Positions 1 to 7,804 of a stretch of 7,804 nucleotides of DNA are shown in pieces. The notes below the pieces were generated by a model, which was given only the letters and a program-made list of their open reading frames with translations, was not told where the DNA came from and did not search any database. Source of the DNA: Hyphomicrobiales bacterium (GTDB taxonomy: Bacteria; Pseudomonadota; Alphaproteobacteria; Rhizobiales; Aestuariivirgaceae); assembly GCA_027051995.1 (NCBI GenBank), contig JALUFY010000394.1:1-7804 (forward strand). Direction: 5' to 3'. The stretch's first letter is position 1, and the number at the start of each line of letters is the position of its first letter. A program made the translations under genes and the position numbers.

Positions 1-107
1 TCGGTGGAGGCCCCCGCCGCCGCGGCCTGCGCCTTCACGGCGGGCGCGGGCGCGGGTTTTTCCTGCGTTTTCGCGGCGGGCGGCGCGGCGGCGGGGGCCT
101 CCACCGA
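1..107. repeat. 24-bp perfect inverted repeat in the pdhC linker at the window edge
   Basis: Bases 1-24 (beginning TCGGTGGAGGCC) are the exact reverse complement of 84-107 (ending GGCCTCCACCGA), separated by 59 nt. Both arms encode parts of the Ala-rich PdhC linker. The repeat may extend past position 1, since the outer arm starts at the first base of the window. Confidence 0.8.
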
Positions 108-362
108 GGCGGCGTCCTCTCCCTCCTCCGCCAATACGGCGATGGGCGTGTTCACCAGCACCTCCTCCGCGCCTTCCGGCACGAGGATTTTCGCCACGAC
201 GCCCTCGTCGGTTGCCTCCACCTCCATGGTGGCCTTGTCCGTCTCGATTTCGGCGATCACGTCGCCGGGCGAGACCGCGTCTCCCTCCTTCACCAGCCAC
301 CTGGCCAGCTTGCCGTGCTCCATGGTCGGCGAAAGCGCCGGCATCGTTATGGAAATCGCCAT
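1..362 (-). CDS. pdhC: Pyruvate dehydrogenase E2 (dihydrolipoamide acetyltransferase), N-terminal part, cut by window edge
   Basis: E2 core subunit of the pyruvate dehydrogenase complex. It carries the acetyl group from E1 on a lipoyl swinging arm and passes it to CoA in the cytoplasm. Only the first 120 codons are present; the gene runs off the left edge. Visible are one lipoyl domain (residues about 1-80) with the lipoylation motif [10 protein letters not shown], the modified lysine being K43, then an Ala/Pro/Lys-rich flexible linker from about residue 84 to the edge. The E1/E3-binding domain and the catalytic domain would lie outside. The ATG at 360-362 is 3 nt after the pdhB stop (TGA GCC ATG), and GGGAGG lies 7 nt upstream inside the end of pdhB, so translation is probably coupled. 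Identity as E2 rather than a second lipoyl-E1beta is inferred from position after pdhA and pdhB; the lipoyl domain alone would not separate the two. Confidence 0.88.
   Translation of the reverse strand, partial: MAISITMPALSPTMEHGKLARWLVKEGDAVSPGDVIAEIETDKATMEVEATDEGVVAKILVPEGAEEVLVNTPIAVLAEEGEDAASVEAPAAAPPAAKTQEKPAPAPAVKAQAAAAGAST
220..344 (-). repeat. Direct repeat copy 1: lipoyl-domain DNA of pdhC
   Basis: Aligns without gaps to 1735-1859 in pdhB; I count 8 mismatches in 125 positions. At the protein level, of the 41 codons compared only one differs (Arg21 here, Lys21 in PdhB). Confidence 0.9.
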
Positions 363-365
363 GGC

Positions 366-1877
366 TCAGCCTCCCTGCCTGTAGAGCACCCGCCGGGCCG
401 CCTGCGCGACATCCTCCGGCCCCGGCAGCGCCAGTTGCTCCAGATTGGCCGCGTAGGGCATGGGCACGTCCCTGCCCGTTACCGTCAGCACCGGCGCGTC
501 CAGCCAGTCGAAGGCCTCCTGCGTCACCCGCCGGGCGATTTCCGCGCCGATGGAGCACACCGGCCAGCCCTCCTCCACCGTCACCAGACGGTTGGTCTTC
601 TTCACGCTTTCGATGATGGCCGGAATGTCCATGGGCCTGAGGCTGCGCAGATCGATCACCTCCGCCGAGACGCCCTCCTCGGCCAGCAGATCGGCCCCCT
701 TCAGCGCATGCTCCATGCCGCGCGAGAAAGAGACGATGGTCACGTCATCACCGGCGCGGACGATGCGCGCCCGCCCGATGGGCAGCACATAATTCTCCAC
801 CTTCGGCACCGGGAAGGAATGGCCATAGAGCAGCTCGTTTTCCAGAAAGACCACCGGGCCGGGATCGCGGATGGCCGCCTTCAGCAGGCCCTTGGCGTCA
901 GCCGCCGAATGGGGCGCGATGACCTTCAGCCCCGGCACCTGCGCATACCAGGCCGAATAATCCTGCGAATGCTGCGCCGCCACGCGCGCCGCCGCCCCGT
1001 TGGCCCCGCGAAAGACGATGGGCACGTTGGGTTCTCCGCCCGACATGTAGAGCGTCTTGGCGGCGGAGTTGACGATATGATCGATGGCCTGCATGGCGAA
1101 ATTGAAGGTCATGAACTCGACGATGGGGCGAAGCCCCGCGAAGGCCGCGCCCACGCCCAGGCCGGTGAAGCCATATTCGGTGATCGGCGTATCGACGACG
1201 CGCGTCTCGCCGAATTCCTCCAGCAGCCCCTGGCTGACCTTGTAGGCGCCCTGATACTGCGCCACTTCCTCGCCCATCAGGAAGACGCGCTCATCGCGCC
1301 GCATTTCCTCGGCCATGGCGTCGCGCAGCGCCTCGCGCACCGTCATCCCGGCGTATTCCACATCAGGCGGAAGCACCGGATCGGTCTCCGGCGGCGGCGT
1401 GATGGAAAGATTGAGCGCCGGATCGGCCAAGCCATCGCTGGCCGGCGCGCTGATCGAGCTTGCCGCCGCCACGAAAGACGCGGCGGGCCGGGCCGCATCA
1501 TCCGCGGAAGCCGCTGAGCTGGCGGGCTCCGGCATGGAGTGTTCCGGCGCGGCTTGTGTTTTCGCCGCTTCCGCCGGTTTCGGTGCTTCCGCCGGTTTCG
1601 CCGCCCGGGCCAGCGCATCGGCGTCCACGTCCTCGCCCTCTTCGGCGATAATGGCGATGGGCGCGTTCACCGGCACGTTCTCCGCCCCCTCGGGCGCGAG
1701 CAGTTTGACCACCACGCCGCCGTTGTCGCTCTCCACCTCCATGGTGGCCTTGTCCGTCTCGATCTCGGCGATCACGTCTCCGGGCGAGACAGCATCACCC
1801 TCCTTCACCAGCCATTTGGCCAGCTTGCCGTGCTCCATGGTCGGCGAAAGGGCCGGCATGAGAATGGTATCCGCCAT
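366..1877 (-). CDS. pdhB: Pyruvate dehydrogenase E1 component subunit beta with N-terminal lipoyl domain
   Basis: Beta subunit of the heterotetrameric E1, which with PdhA decarboxylates pyruvate on thiamine diphosphate and reductively acetylates lipoyl groups. The 503-residue protein has a lipoyl domain (about 1-80; motif [11 protein letters not shown], lipoyl lysine K43), an Ala/Pro/Glu/Ser-rich linker (about 83-173) with a [12 protein letters not shown] repeat, then a complete E1-beta region from [13 protein letters not shown]203 in [15 protein letters not shown] matches the conserved catalytic-site glutamate of E1-beta, and H303 in AQHSQD matches the conserved histidine. The transketolase C-terminal domain occupies about 370-495. 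A lipoyl domain fused to E1-beta is typical of alphaproteobacteria; the protein is slightly longer than the usual 450-480 residues because of the linker. The start is 3 nt after the pdhA stop with GGGGAGGG 7 nt upstream, so the order pdhA-pdhB-pdhC is an operon with coupled translation. Confidence 0.97.
   Translation of the reverse strand: MADTILMPALSPTMEHGKLAKWLVKEGDAVSPGDVIAEIETDKATMEVESDNGGVVVKLLAPEGAENVPVNAPIAIIAEEGEDVDADALARAAKPAEAPKPAEAAKTQAAPEHSMPEPASSAASADDAARPAASFVAAASSISAPASDGLADPALNLSITPPPETDPVLPPDVEYAGMTVREALRDAMAEEMRRDERVFLMGEEVAQYQGAYKVSQGLLEEFGETRVVDTPITEYGFTGLGVGAAFAGLRPIVEFMTFNFAMQAIDHIVNSAAKTLYMSGGEPNVPIVFRGANGAAARVAAQHSQDYSAWYAQVPGLKVIAPHSAADAKGLLKAAIRDPGPVVFLENELLYGHSFPVPKVENYVLPIGRARIVRAGDDVTIVSFSRGMEHALKGADLLAEEGVSAEVIDLRSLRPMDIPAIIESVKKTNRLVTVEEGWPVCSIGAEIARRVTQEAFDWLDAPVLTVTGRDVPMPYAANLEQLALPGPEDVAQAARRVLYRQGG
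1567..1600 (-). repeat. Short tandem repeat in the PdhB interdomain linker
   Basis: A 16-bp unit, GCTTCCGCCGGTTTCG on the plus strand, occurs at 1567-1582 and 1585-1600 with an 18-bp period. It encodes [12 protein letters not shown], part of the flexible Ala/Pro swinging-arm linker, and keeps the frame. Confidence 0.75.
1735..1859 (-). repeat. Direct repeat copy 2: lipoyl-domain DNA of pdhB
   Basis: Partner of the copy at 220-344, offset by 1515 bp (505 codons, so in frame). Most mismatches are synonymous. Similarity falls off clearly on the C-terminal side of the lipoyl lysine block. Confidence 0.9.
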
Positions 1878-1880
1878 GAT

Positions 1881-2930
1881 TCAGCCCTCCCCGCGCGCGG
1901 TGTTCTCATCCGCGTAGATATCCGTCCACAGCGCCTCCGCCGGCGGCTCCGGGGTGGAGGTGGCGAATTCGGCGGCCTCGGAGACCACCTTGCGCACTTC
2001 GGCGTCCACCGCCTTGAGCTCTTCCGGCGTGGCCTGCCCGGCCTCCAGCAGGCGCGTCTTGACCTGCTCGATGGGATCATGCTCCTGACGCATTTTCTGC
2101 ACCTCCTCGCGCGAGCGGTATTTGGCCGGATCGGACATCGAATGCCCCCGGTAGCGGTAGGTCTGCATCTCCAGCACATAGGGCCCCTTGCCGGCGCGCA
2201 CATGCGCCAGCGCCCGCTCCCCGGCGGCCTTGACGGCGCGCACGTCCATGCCGTCCACCTGCTCGCCGGGGATGCCGAAGGCCGCTCCGCGCATGAACAG
2301 CTCCTCCGGGCGCGCCGCCGAGCGCGTCACCGCCGTGCCCATGGCGTAGCGGTTGTTCTCGATGATATAGACCACCGGCAGCTTCCAGATGGCCGCCATG
2401 TTGAAGCTCTCGTAAACCTGCCCCTGATTGGCCGCGCCCTCGCCGAAGAACACCAGCGCGGCCTTGCCGTTTCCGCGATAGCGGTTGGCGAAGGCCAGCC
2501 CCGTGCCGATGGGCACCTGCGCGCCGACGATGCCATGCCCGCCCCAGAAATGGCCGGAAGGATTGAACATGTGCATGGAGCCGCCCTTGCCATACGAGAC
2601 GCCGGCTTCGCGCCCCGTCAGCTCGGCCATCACGGCCTTCGGGTCGGCCCCGGAGACCAGCGTGTGCCCGTGGCAGCGGTAGGACGTGACCACGTCGTCT
2701 TCCGGGTCGCGGGCCATGAACATGCCCGTCACCACCGCCTCCTGGCCGATATAGAGATGACAGAAGCCGCCCACCTTGCCCATGCCGTAGAGCTGGCCGG
2801 CCTTCTCCTCGAAGCGGCGCACCAGCAGCATGGTGCGCAGGGCGGCGAACTCCTCGTCCCTGGTGAACGCCGCCGGGGCCCCTTTCGCCTTGCGGGCGCT
2901 CTTGCGCGCCGGGGTTGTCTTTCTGGCCAT
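1881..2930 (-). CDS. pdhA: Pyruvate dehydrogenase E1 component subunit alpha
   Basis: Alpha subunit of the E1 pyruvate decarboxylase; it binds the pyrophosphate and Mg2+ end of thiamine diphosphate. It has 349 residues from the ATG at 2930, a normal length for the family. A basic Lys/Arg-rich N-terminus (1-20) precedes the conserved core: HLYIGQEA (58-65), SYRCHGH (83-89), GGHGIVGAQVP (130-140), the thiamine motif from G163 to N193 ending in IIENN, and RYRGHSMSDP (259-268), the loop phosphorylated in the eukaryotic enzymes. The thiamine motif reads GEG instead of the usual GDG (E164). An in-frame ATG at 2942 is also possible, but GGAGG sits 5 nt before the ATG at 2930, so that start is preferred. 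First gene of the pdhABC operon, with its own promoter region upstream (2931-3089). Confidence 0.96.
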   Translation of the reverse strand: MARKTTPARKSARKAKGAPAAFTRDEEFAALRTMLLVRRFEEKAGQLYGMGKVGGFCHLYIGQEAVVTGMFMARDPEDDVVTSYRCHGHTLVSGADPKAVMAELTGREAGVSYGKGGSMHMFNPSGHFWGGHGIVGAQVPIGTGLAFANRYRGNGKAALVFFGEGAANQGQVYESFNMAAIWKLPVVYIIENNRYAMGTAVTRSAARPEELFMRGAAFGIPGEQVDGMDVRAVKAAGERALAHVRAGKGPYVLEMQTYRYRGHSMSDPAKYRSREEVQKMRQEHDPIEQVKTRLLEAGQATPEELKAVDAEVRKVVSEAAEFATSTPEPPAEALWTDIYADENTARGEG

Positions 2931-2935
2931 CCGCG

Positions 2936-2940
2936 CCTCC
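2936..2940 (-). promoter_or_regulatory. Shine-Dalgarno sequence that decides the pdhA start
   Basis: Minus strand GGAGG, 5 nt before the ATG at 2930. The alternative ATG at 2942 overlaps this GGAGG and has no comparable ribosome binding site of its own, so the shorter protein is favoured. Confidence 0.7.
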
Positions 2941-3005
2941 ATTCAATCCGGACTTGCTTGCGCGTGCCGTTGCATCAAGAATAACAGCCCGGCATGCGCA
3001 GACAG

Positions 3006-3038
3006 AGATTACACCTAAAGCCGTGTAATCTATAGCAT
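3006..3038 (-). promoter_or_regulatory. Putative pdhA promoter (extended -10) overlapped by a 9-bp operator-like dyad
   Basis: On the minus strand an extended -10 (ATGC then TATAGA; hexamer at 3029-3034, TG at 3036-3037) lies about 100 bp upstream of pdhA. I see no good -35 at normal spacing, as expected for an extended -10 promoter. A perfect inverted repeat, AGATTACAC (3006-3014) and its complement GTGTAATCT (3023-3031) with an 8-nt spacer, overlaps the end of the -10 and covers the expected transcription start. No T-run follows, so it looks like a repressor operator rather than a terminator. The sequence does not match the PdhR operator pattern known from Escherichia coli. The regulator is not known to me. 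Confidence 0.5.
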
Positions 3039-3072
3039 TTTCTGATTTTAACCGGATTTTGGTTTATCTGTC

Positions 3073-3092
3073 TGAAAGCGCGTGTGCTTTCA
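3073..3092 (-). repeat. Perfect 7-bp inverted repeat across the ftsB stop codon
   Basis: TGAAAGC (3073-3079) and GCTTTCA (3086-3092) flank a 6-nt loop. The ftsB stop codon (3090-3092) is part of the stem. No T-run follows on the minus strand, so at most it is a weak terminator or an mRNA 3' end stabiliser for ftsB. Confidence 0.4.
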
Positions 3093-3386
3093 TTGCGCGG
3101 CGAAGCTGACGATCTCTCCGGGGCGCACGTAACCCAGCATCTGGCGCGCCTTTTCGTCCAGCATGTCGGCGTCCAGGCTCTCCGGGCGCAGCAGCTTCAC
3201 ATGCGATTCGAGCGCCTTGCGTTCGGCCACAAGCCGGTCATGCCTGATCTTGGTCAGCGCCAGCTTCTCGCGCACCGATTGCTGATAGGCGAAGGAGCGC
3301 GCGCCGTATTTTGCATGCCAGCCGAAGAAGGCGTAGGCGCCGAGACAGGCCAGCGTGACCAGAAGTTTCGTCTTGTTGCGGCGCAT
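3090..3386 (-). CDS. ftsB: FtsB/DivIC-family septum formation protein
   Basis: Small bitopic divisome protein; in the family it forms a coiled-coil complex with FtsL and FtsQ and helps activate septal peptidoglycan synthesis. From the ATG at 3386 the protein has 98 residues, normal for the family: a short basic cytoplasmic N-terminus (MRRNKTK), one membrane segment (about 8-25, LLVTLACLGAYAFFGW), a periplasmic coiled coil (about 30-66) and the conserved C-terminal block LDADMLDEKARQMLGY followed by RPGEIV. An upstream in-frame start at 3566 would run into the 3' end of eno and across the terminator, and adds sequence unlike the family, so I reject it. Its Shine-Dalgarno candidate AGGGA (3397-3401) is 10 nt from the ATG. 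The position between eno and pdhA is a known alphaproteobacterial arrangement. The lineage-specific name FtsB is by family and context. Confidence 0.9.
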   Translation of the reverse strand: MRRNKTKLLVTLACLGAYAFFGWHAKYGARSFAYQQSVREKLALTKIRHDRLVAERKALESHVKLLRPESLDADMLDEKARQMLGYVRPGEIVSFAAQ

Positions 3387-3404
3387 GAAGCCCAAATCCC
3401 TGAG

Positions 3405-3441
3405 AAACGAAAAAGGAGCGGCGCAAAAGATGCGCCACTCC
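3405..3441 (-). terminator. Rho-independent terminator after eno, immediately before ftsB
   Basis: On the minus strand a 10-bp stem (GGAGTGGCGC, complement of 3432-3441, with GCGCCGCTCC, complement of 3415-3424; one G-U wobble) closes a 7-nt loop and is followed by TTTTTCGTTT (3405-3414). It begins 63 nt past the eno stop and ends 18 nt before the ftsB ATG, so it both ends the eno transcript and forms part of the ftsB leader if transcription starts further upstream. Confidence 0.85.
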
Positions 3442-3459
3442 CGAAATTGCATCAAGGAT

Positions 3460-3476
3460 GTTAAGAGCTGATTAAC
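3460..3476 (-). promoter_or_regulatory. CtrA-type binding box upstream of ftsB
   Basis: TTAA-N7-TTAAC, the full consensus of the alphaproteobacterial cell-cycle regulator CtrA, is present with no mismatch (TTAAGAGCTGATTAAC on the plus strand). Because the arms are GTTAA and TTAAC, it also matches on the minus strand. It lies 74 bp upstream of ftsB and 28 bp past the eno stop. I see no convincing -10 at the usual spacing. Binding by CtrA is inferred from the consensus and from the division gene downstream. Confidence 0.5.
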
Positions 3477-3504
3477 GCTTCTCTCCGCAGAGACCGCGCC
3501 GCTA

Positions 3505-5768
<2,264 letters not shown>

Positions 5769-5793
5769 GATCCCGTTTTCCAAGGGGGCCGGA

Positions 5794-6285
5794 TCAGGAA
5801 CCGGCCTGCTGGCGCGCCTTGATCTTCTCCGGATCCTCGGCCAGCATGGCCGAGACCACGGCCTCGGCGCAAATATCATCGCCCACCTTGGCCGTGCAGT
5901 CGAACCAGTAGATGTTGCGCCGCCCCTTGATGGTTTTCACATCGAAACGCACCGTCTCTCCGGGCACAACCGGGCGGCGGAAACGCGCCTTGTCCACCGA
6001 AACGAAATAGACCAGCGAATCGGCGGCCCGGATGCCCTTGTGCGCCAGCACCATGACGCCGGCCGTCTGCGCCATGGCCTCCAGCAGCAGCATGCCGGGA
6101 AACACCGGCTTGCCGGGGAAATGCCCTTTCAGGAACACTTCATCGCCTCTCACCGTCTTGTAGCCGGTGGCGGAGGTCTCGCCGTCCATGTCTTCCACGC
6201 GGTCGATCAGCAGCATCGGATCGCGATGCGGCAGGATCTCCTTGATCCGCGCCAGATCAGCACTGTCCAGTATCTTGCCGCTCAT
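5794..6285 (-). CDS. fabZ: 3-hydroxyacyl-[acyl-carrier-protein] dehydratase FabZ
   Basis: Dehydrates (3R)-hydroxyacyl-ACP to trans-2-enoyl-ACP in type II fatty acid synthesis; in most Gram-negative bacteria it sits beside lipid A genes because 3-hydroxyacyl-ACP is the shared branch-point substrate. The 163-residue hot-dog-fold protein carries KEILPHRDPMLLIDRV, then the catalytic histidine in GHFPGKPVFPG and the catalytic glutamate in the following helix, LLLEAMAQTAG. The ATG at 6285 is preferred over an in-frame GTG at 6300 because GAGGG (6291-6295) lies 5 nt before it. The gene begins 33 bp after bamA and ends 25 bp before kdsA, so bamA-fabZ-kdsA is probably one transcript. In most alphaproteobacteria lpxD lies before fabZ and lpxA after it; both are missing here. 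Confidence 0.97.
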   Translation of the reverse strand: MSGKILDSADLARIKEILPHRDPMLLIDRVEDMDGETSATGYKTVRGDEVFLKGHFPGKPVFPGMLLLEAMAQTAGVMVLAHKGIRAADSLVYFVSVDKARFRRPVVPGETVRFDVKTIKGRRNIYWFDCTAKVGDDICAEAVVSAMLAEDPEKIKARQQAGS

Positions 6286-6290
6286 GGAAA

Positions 6291-6295
6291 CCCTC
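6291..6295 (-). promoter_or_regulatory. Shine-Dalgarno sequence that decides the fabZ start
   Basis: Minus strand GAGGG, 5 nt before the ATG at 6285. The upstream in-frame GTG at 6300 would place this site inside the coding region and has no clear site of its own. Confidence 0.6.
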
Positions 6296-6318
6296 GTCAC
6301 GCCGCCGGGCGCGGATTG

Positions 6319-7804
6319 TCAGAATTTGGTGCCGACGCCGAACTGGATCAGCTCTTCCTTGTCGTATTTGGCCTTCTTGAAGGCATAGGCGACATCCAGA
6401 CGCAGCGGCCCGAAGGGCGATTTCCAGATGATACCCGCGCCAGCCGAGGCCCGCAACTTCGGCTTGTCGCCAAAGTTCGCGCCTGGCGCATCGAACACCG
6501 TGCCGAAATCGGTGAAGACGGACCCGGACAATCCAAGGCTTTCCGGCAGGCCCCAGATGGGGAAGAGCACTTCCGCCGTGCCGATGGCGTAGGCCTTGCC
6601 GCCCAGCGCATTGTCCGCGTTGTCACGCGGCCCCACACCGGACACCTCGAAGCCGCGGAAGGATGGCCCGCCCTTGAAGAAGCGGTCGTTGATTTTCACC
6701 TTGTCGCCATTCCAGCCCTGAATATAGCCGCCCGTCGCCTTCAGTTTCAGCGTCAGCCCGTCCATGAACAGCGGCATGAAGTAGTATCCAGCCGCTTCCG
6801 TCTTGATGTAATGCACATCGCCGCCCACACCGGCGAAATCCACCGCCAGCTGGCCGCGGAAGCCGGAGGTCGGGTCCAGCGGGCTGTCCAGGTTGTCGAA
6901 TACATAGGTGGCGCCCAGGGAAGAGATCAGATCCTTGCCCTCAGACTCGCAAATGGCCGGTGAAATGCCAGGACAGGAGCCACCTTTGATCTTCGTATCC
7001 CGGTAGGTCAGCCGGTAGCGGGTGTAAAGATGCTGATAATCATCCAGCGCGAACCCCAGCCGCAGGCCGAAACCAACCTGATTGGTGCGATAGTCCGACT
7101 CGTCCTTCATGTCCGTTCGGGAGCCGAACAGATCGATGCCGCCTGTCATGTTGTAGCCAAACAGATAAGGCTCGGTGAAGCCGAAATCCACGGACTGGCG
7201 CTTGAAGGACAGCGAGGTCTTCAGATTGAGCTGCCGCCCCGTGCCCAGCAGGTTGCGCTCGGTGTAATCCGCCGAGCCGATCACCCCTTCGGTGGTCGAA
7301 TAACCGGCGGAGAAATGCAGCGAGCCGGTGGACTTTTCCACCACCCTGATGGTCAGGATCATCTTGTCCGGCGCGCTGCCCTGGGATTCGCTGATATCGA
7401 TCTTGGAGAAATAGTCGAGCGCGGTGAGCCTGCGCCGCGCCCTGTCCACCAGAATGCGATTATAGGCGTCGCCCTCGGCCAGCCGCAGTTCGCGGCGGAT
7501 GACGGAATCCAGGGTGCGCGTATTGCCCACGATGTCGATGCGCTCGATATAGACGCGCGGCCCTTCCTGCACCTTGTAGTTCACCGTCAGCGTCTTCGCC
7601 TCGGCGTCGCGCTCGATATCAGGCTGAATCTGGGCGAAGGCGAACCCGGCCTTGCCGGCCTCGACGGTGATTTTCTCGATGGACTTGTCCACCTTGGAGG
7701 CGTCATAAATATCGCCCGGCCGCGTCTCCACCTCCTTGCGCAGCCTCTTGGGGTCAAGATCGGTGTCGCCGGCGTCCACCACGACATCCTTGATCCTGTA
7801 TTGC
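6319..7804 (-). CDS. bamA: Outer membrane protein assembly factor BamA, C-terminal part, cut by window edge
   Basis: Central subunit of the BAM complex, which folds and inserts beta-barrel proteins into the outer membrane. 494 residues plus stop are present; the frame is open to the right edge, so the signal peptide and POTRA domains 1-3 lie outside (family length about 750-850). In the fragment, most of POTRA4 spans about 1-83, POTRA5 about 84-156 (VYIERIDIVGNTRT onward), and the 16-strand barrel the rest. The barrel holds the conserved RGF motif of loop 6 (GGPSFRGFEVSGVGPRD, RGF at 383-385) and ends in Phe (GVGTKF), the usual C-terminal signal for barrel insertion. Two cysteines, C277 and C285, lie in one predicted extracellular loop. 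The family is certain; the gene continues past 7804, so its start and promoter are not visible. Confidence 0.96.
   Translation of the reverse strand, partial: QYRIKDVVVDAGDTDLDPKRLRKEVETRPGDIYDASKVDKSIEKITVEAGKAGFAFAQIQPDIERDAEAKTLTVNYKVQEGPRVYIERIDIVGNTRTLDSVIRRELRLAEGDAYNRILVDRARRRLTALDYFSKIDISESQGSAPDKMILTIRVVEKSTGSLHFSAGYSTTEGVIGSADYTERNLLGTGRQLNLKTSLSFKRQSVDFGFTEPYLFGYNMTGGIDLFGSRTDMKDESDYRTNQVGFGLRLGFALDDYQHLYTRYRLTYRDTKIKGGSCPGISPAICESEGKDLISSLGATYVFDNLDSPLDPTSGFRGQLAVDFAGVGGDVHYIKTEAAGYYFMPLFMDGLTLKLKATGGYIQGWNGDKVKINDRFFKGGPSFRGFEVSGVGPRDNADNALGGKAYAIGTAEVLFPIWGLPESLGLSGSVFTDFGTVFDAPGANFGDKPKLRASAGAGIIWKSPFGPLRLDVAYAFKKAKYDKEELIQFGVGTKF

Noticed and set aside
315..1517. Long plus-strand open frame of 400 codons opposite pdhB
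   Set aside because: It mirrors the pdhB codon pattern on the opposite strand, is rich in Arg/His/Gly/Ala with no recognisable domain, and crosses a complete conserved gene. Long antisense frames are expected in GC-rich coding DNA.
2077..2946. Minus-strand frame of 289 codons overlapping pdhA in another frame
   Set aside because: Out-of-frame reading of pdhA; Gly/Arg-rich and lacking any conserved motif, while the pdhA frame matches the family throughout.
1539..2984. Long plus-strand open frame of 481 codons opposite pdhA and the pdhB start
   Set aside because: Shadow of pdhA. Composition is Arg/His/Leu/Gly-rich with no motif, and it runs through the promoter region without a ribosome binding site of its own.
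3480..3493. Small hairpin TCTCT-CCGC-AGAGA just past the eno stop
   Set aside because: Only 5 bp of stem with no T-run; the strong terminator lies about 40 nt further on.
5769..5879. N-terminal extension of KdsA from an upstream in-frame start
   Set aside because: The added 37 residues overlap the end of fabZ and are Arg/Pro-rich out-of-frame FabZ sequence; the family N-terminus fits the start at 5768.

Overview
The window is a stretch of housekeeping DNA from an alphaproteobacterium. It is GC-rich, and every gene I can support lies on the minus strand, so the biological reading direction runs from position 7804 to position 1. The taxonomic call rests on four things: a pyruvate dehydrogenase E1-beta subunit with its own N-terminal lipoyl domain, the gene order kdsA-eno-ftsB-pdhA-pdhB-pdhC known from many alphaproteobacteria, the bamA-fabZ pairing, and a perfect CtrA-type box (TTAA-N7-TTAAC) upstream of ftsB. 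I cannot name the order or genus.

Layout in transcription order. Envelope block: the C-terminal two thirds of bamA (outer-membrane beta-barrel insertase, cut by the window edge at 7804), then fabZ (3-hydroxyacyl-ACP dehydratase), then kdsA (KDO-8-phosphate synthase, metal-dependent class), with gaps of only 33 and 25 bp. Glycolysis and division block: eno (enolase) follows a 101-bp gap holding a sigma-70-like promoter and is closed by a strong intrinsic terminator. Then comes ftsB (small divisome protein), with the CtrA-type box between it and eno. Pyruvate dehydrogenase block: a 159-bp gap with an extended -10 promoter overlapped by a 9-bp dyad, then pdhA, pdhB and the first 120 codons of pdhC, separated by 3 nt each and each preceded by a strong Shine-Dalgarno sequence, which implies one translationally coupled operon.

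How the genes fit together: enolase makes phosphoenolpyruvate, which KdsA consumes and pyruvate kinase turns into pyruvate. The PDH complex converts pyruvate to acetyl-CoA, the precursor for fatty acids. FabZ supplies the acyl chains of phospholipid and lipid A, and BamA inserts outer-membrane proteins. FtsB ties the region to septation.

Nothing here looks like a new biological system or a mobile island. The points most worth a second look are: the direct bamA-fabZ-kdsA junction with no lpxD or lpxA; the CtrA-type box placed upstream of a terminator that itself sits just before ftsB; a 24-bp perfect inverted repeat at the left edge of the window; a GDG-to-GEG change in the thiamine diphosphate motif of PdhA; the dyad over the pdhA promoter; and nearly identical lipoyl-domain DNA in pdhB and pdhC.
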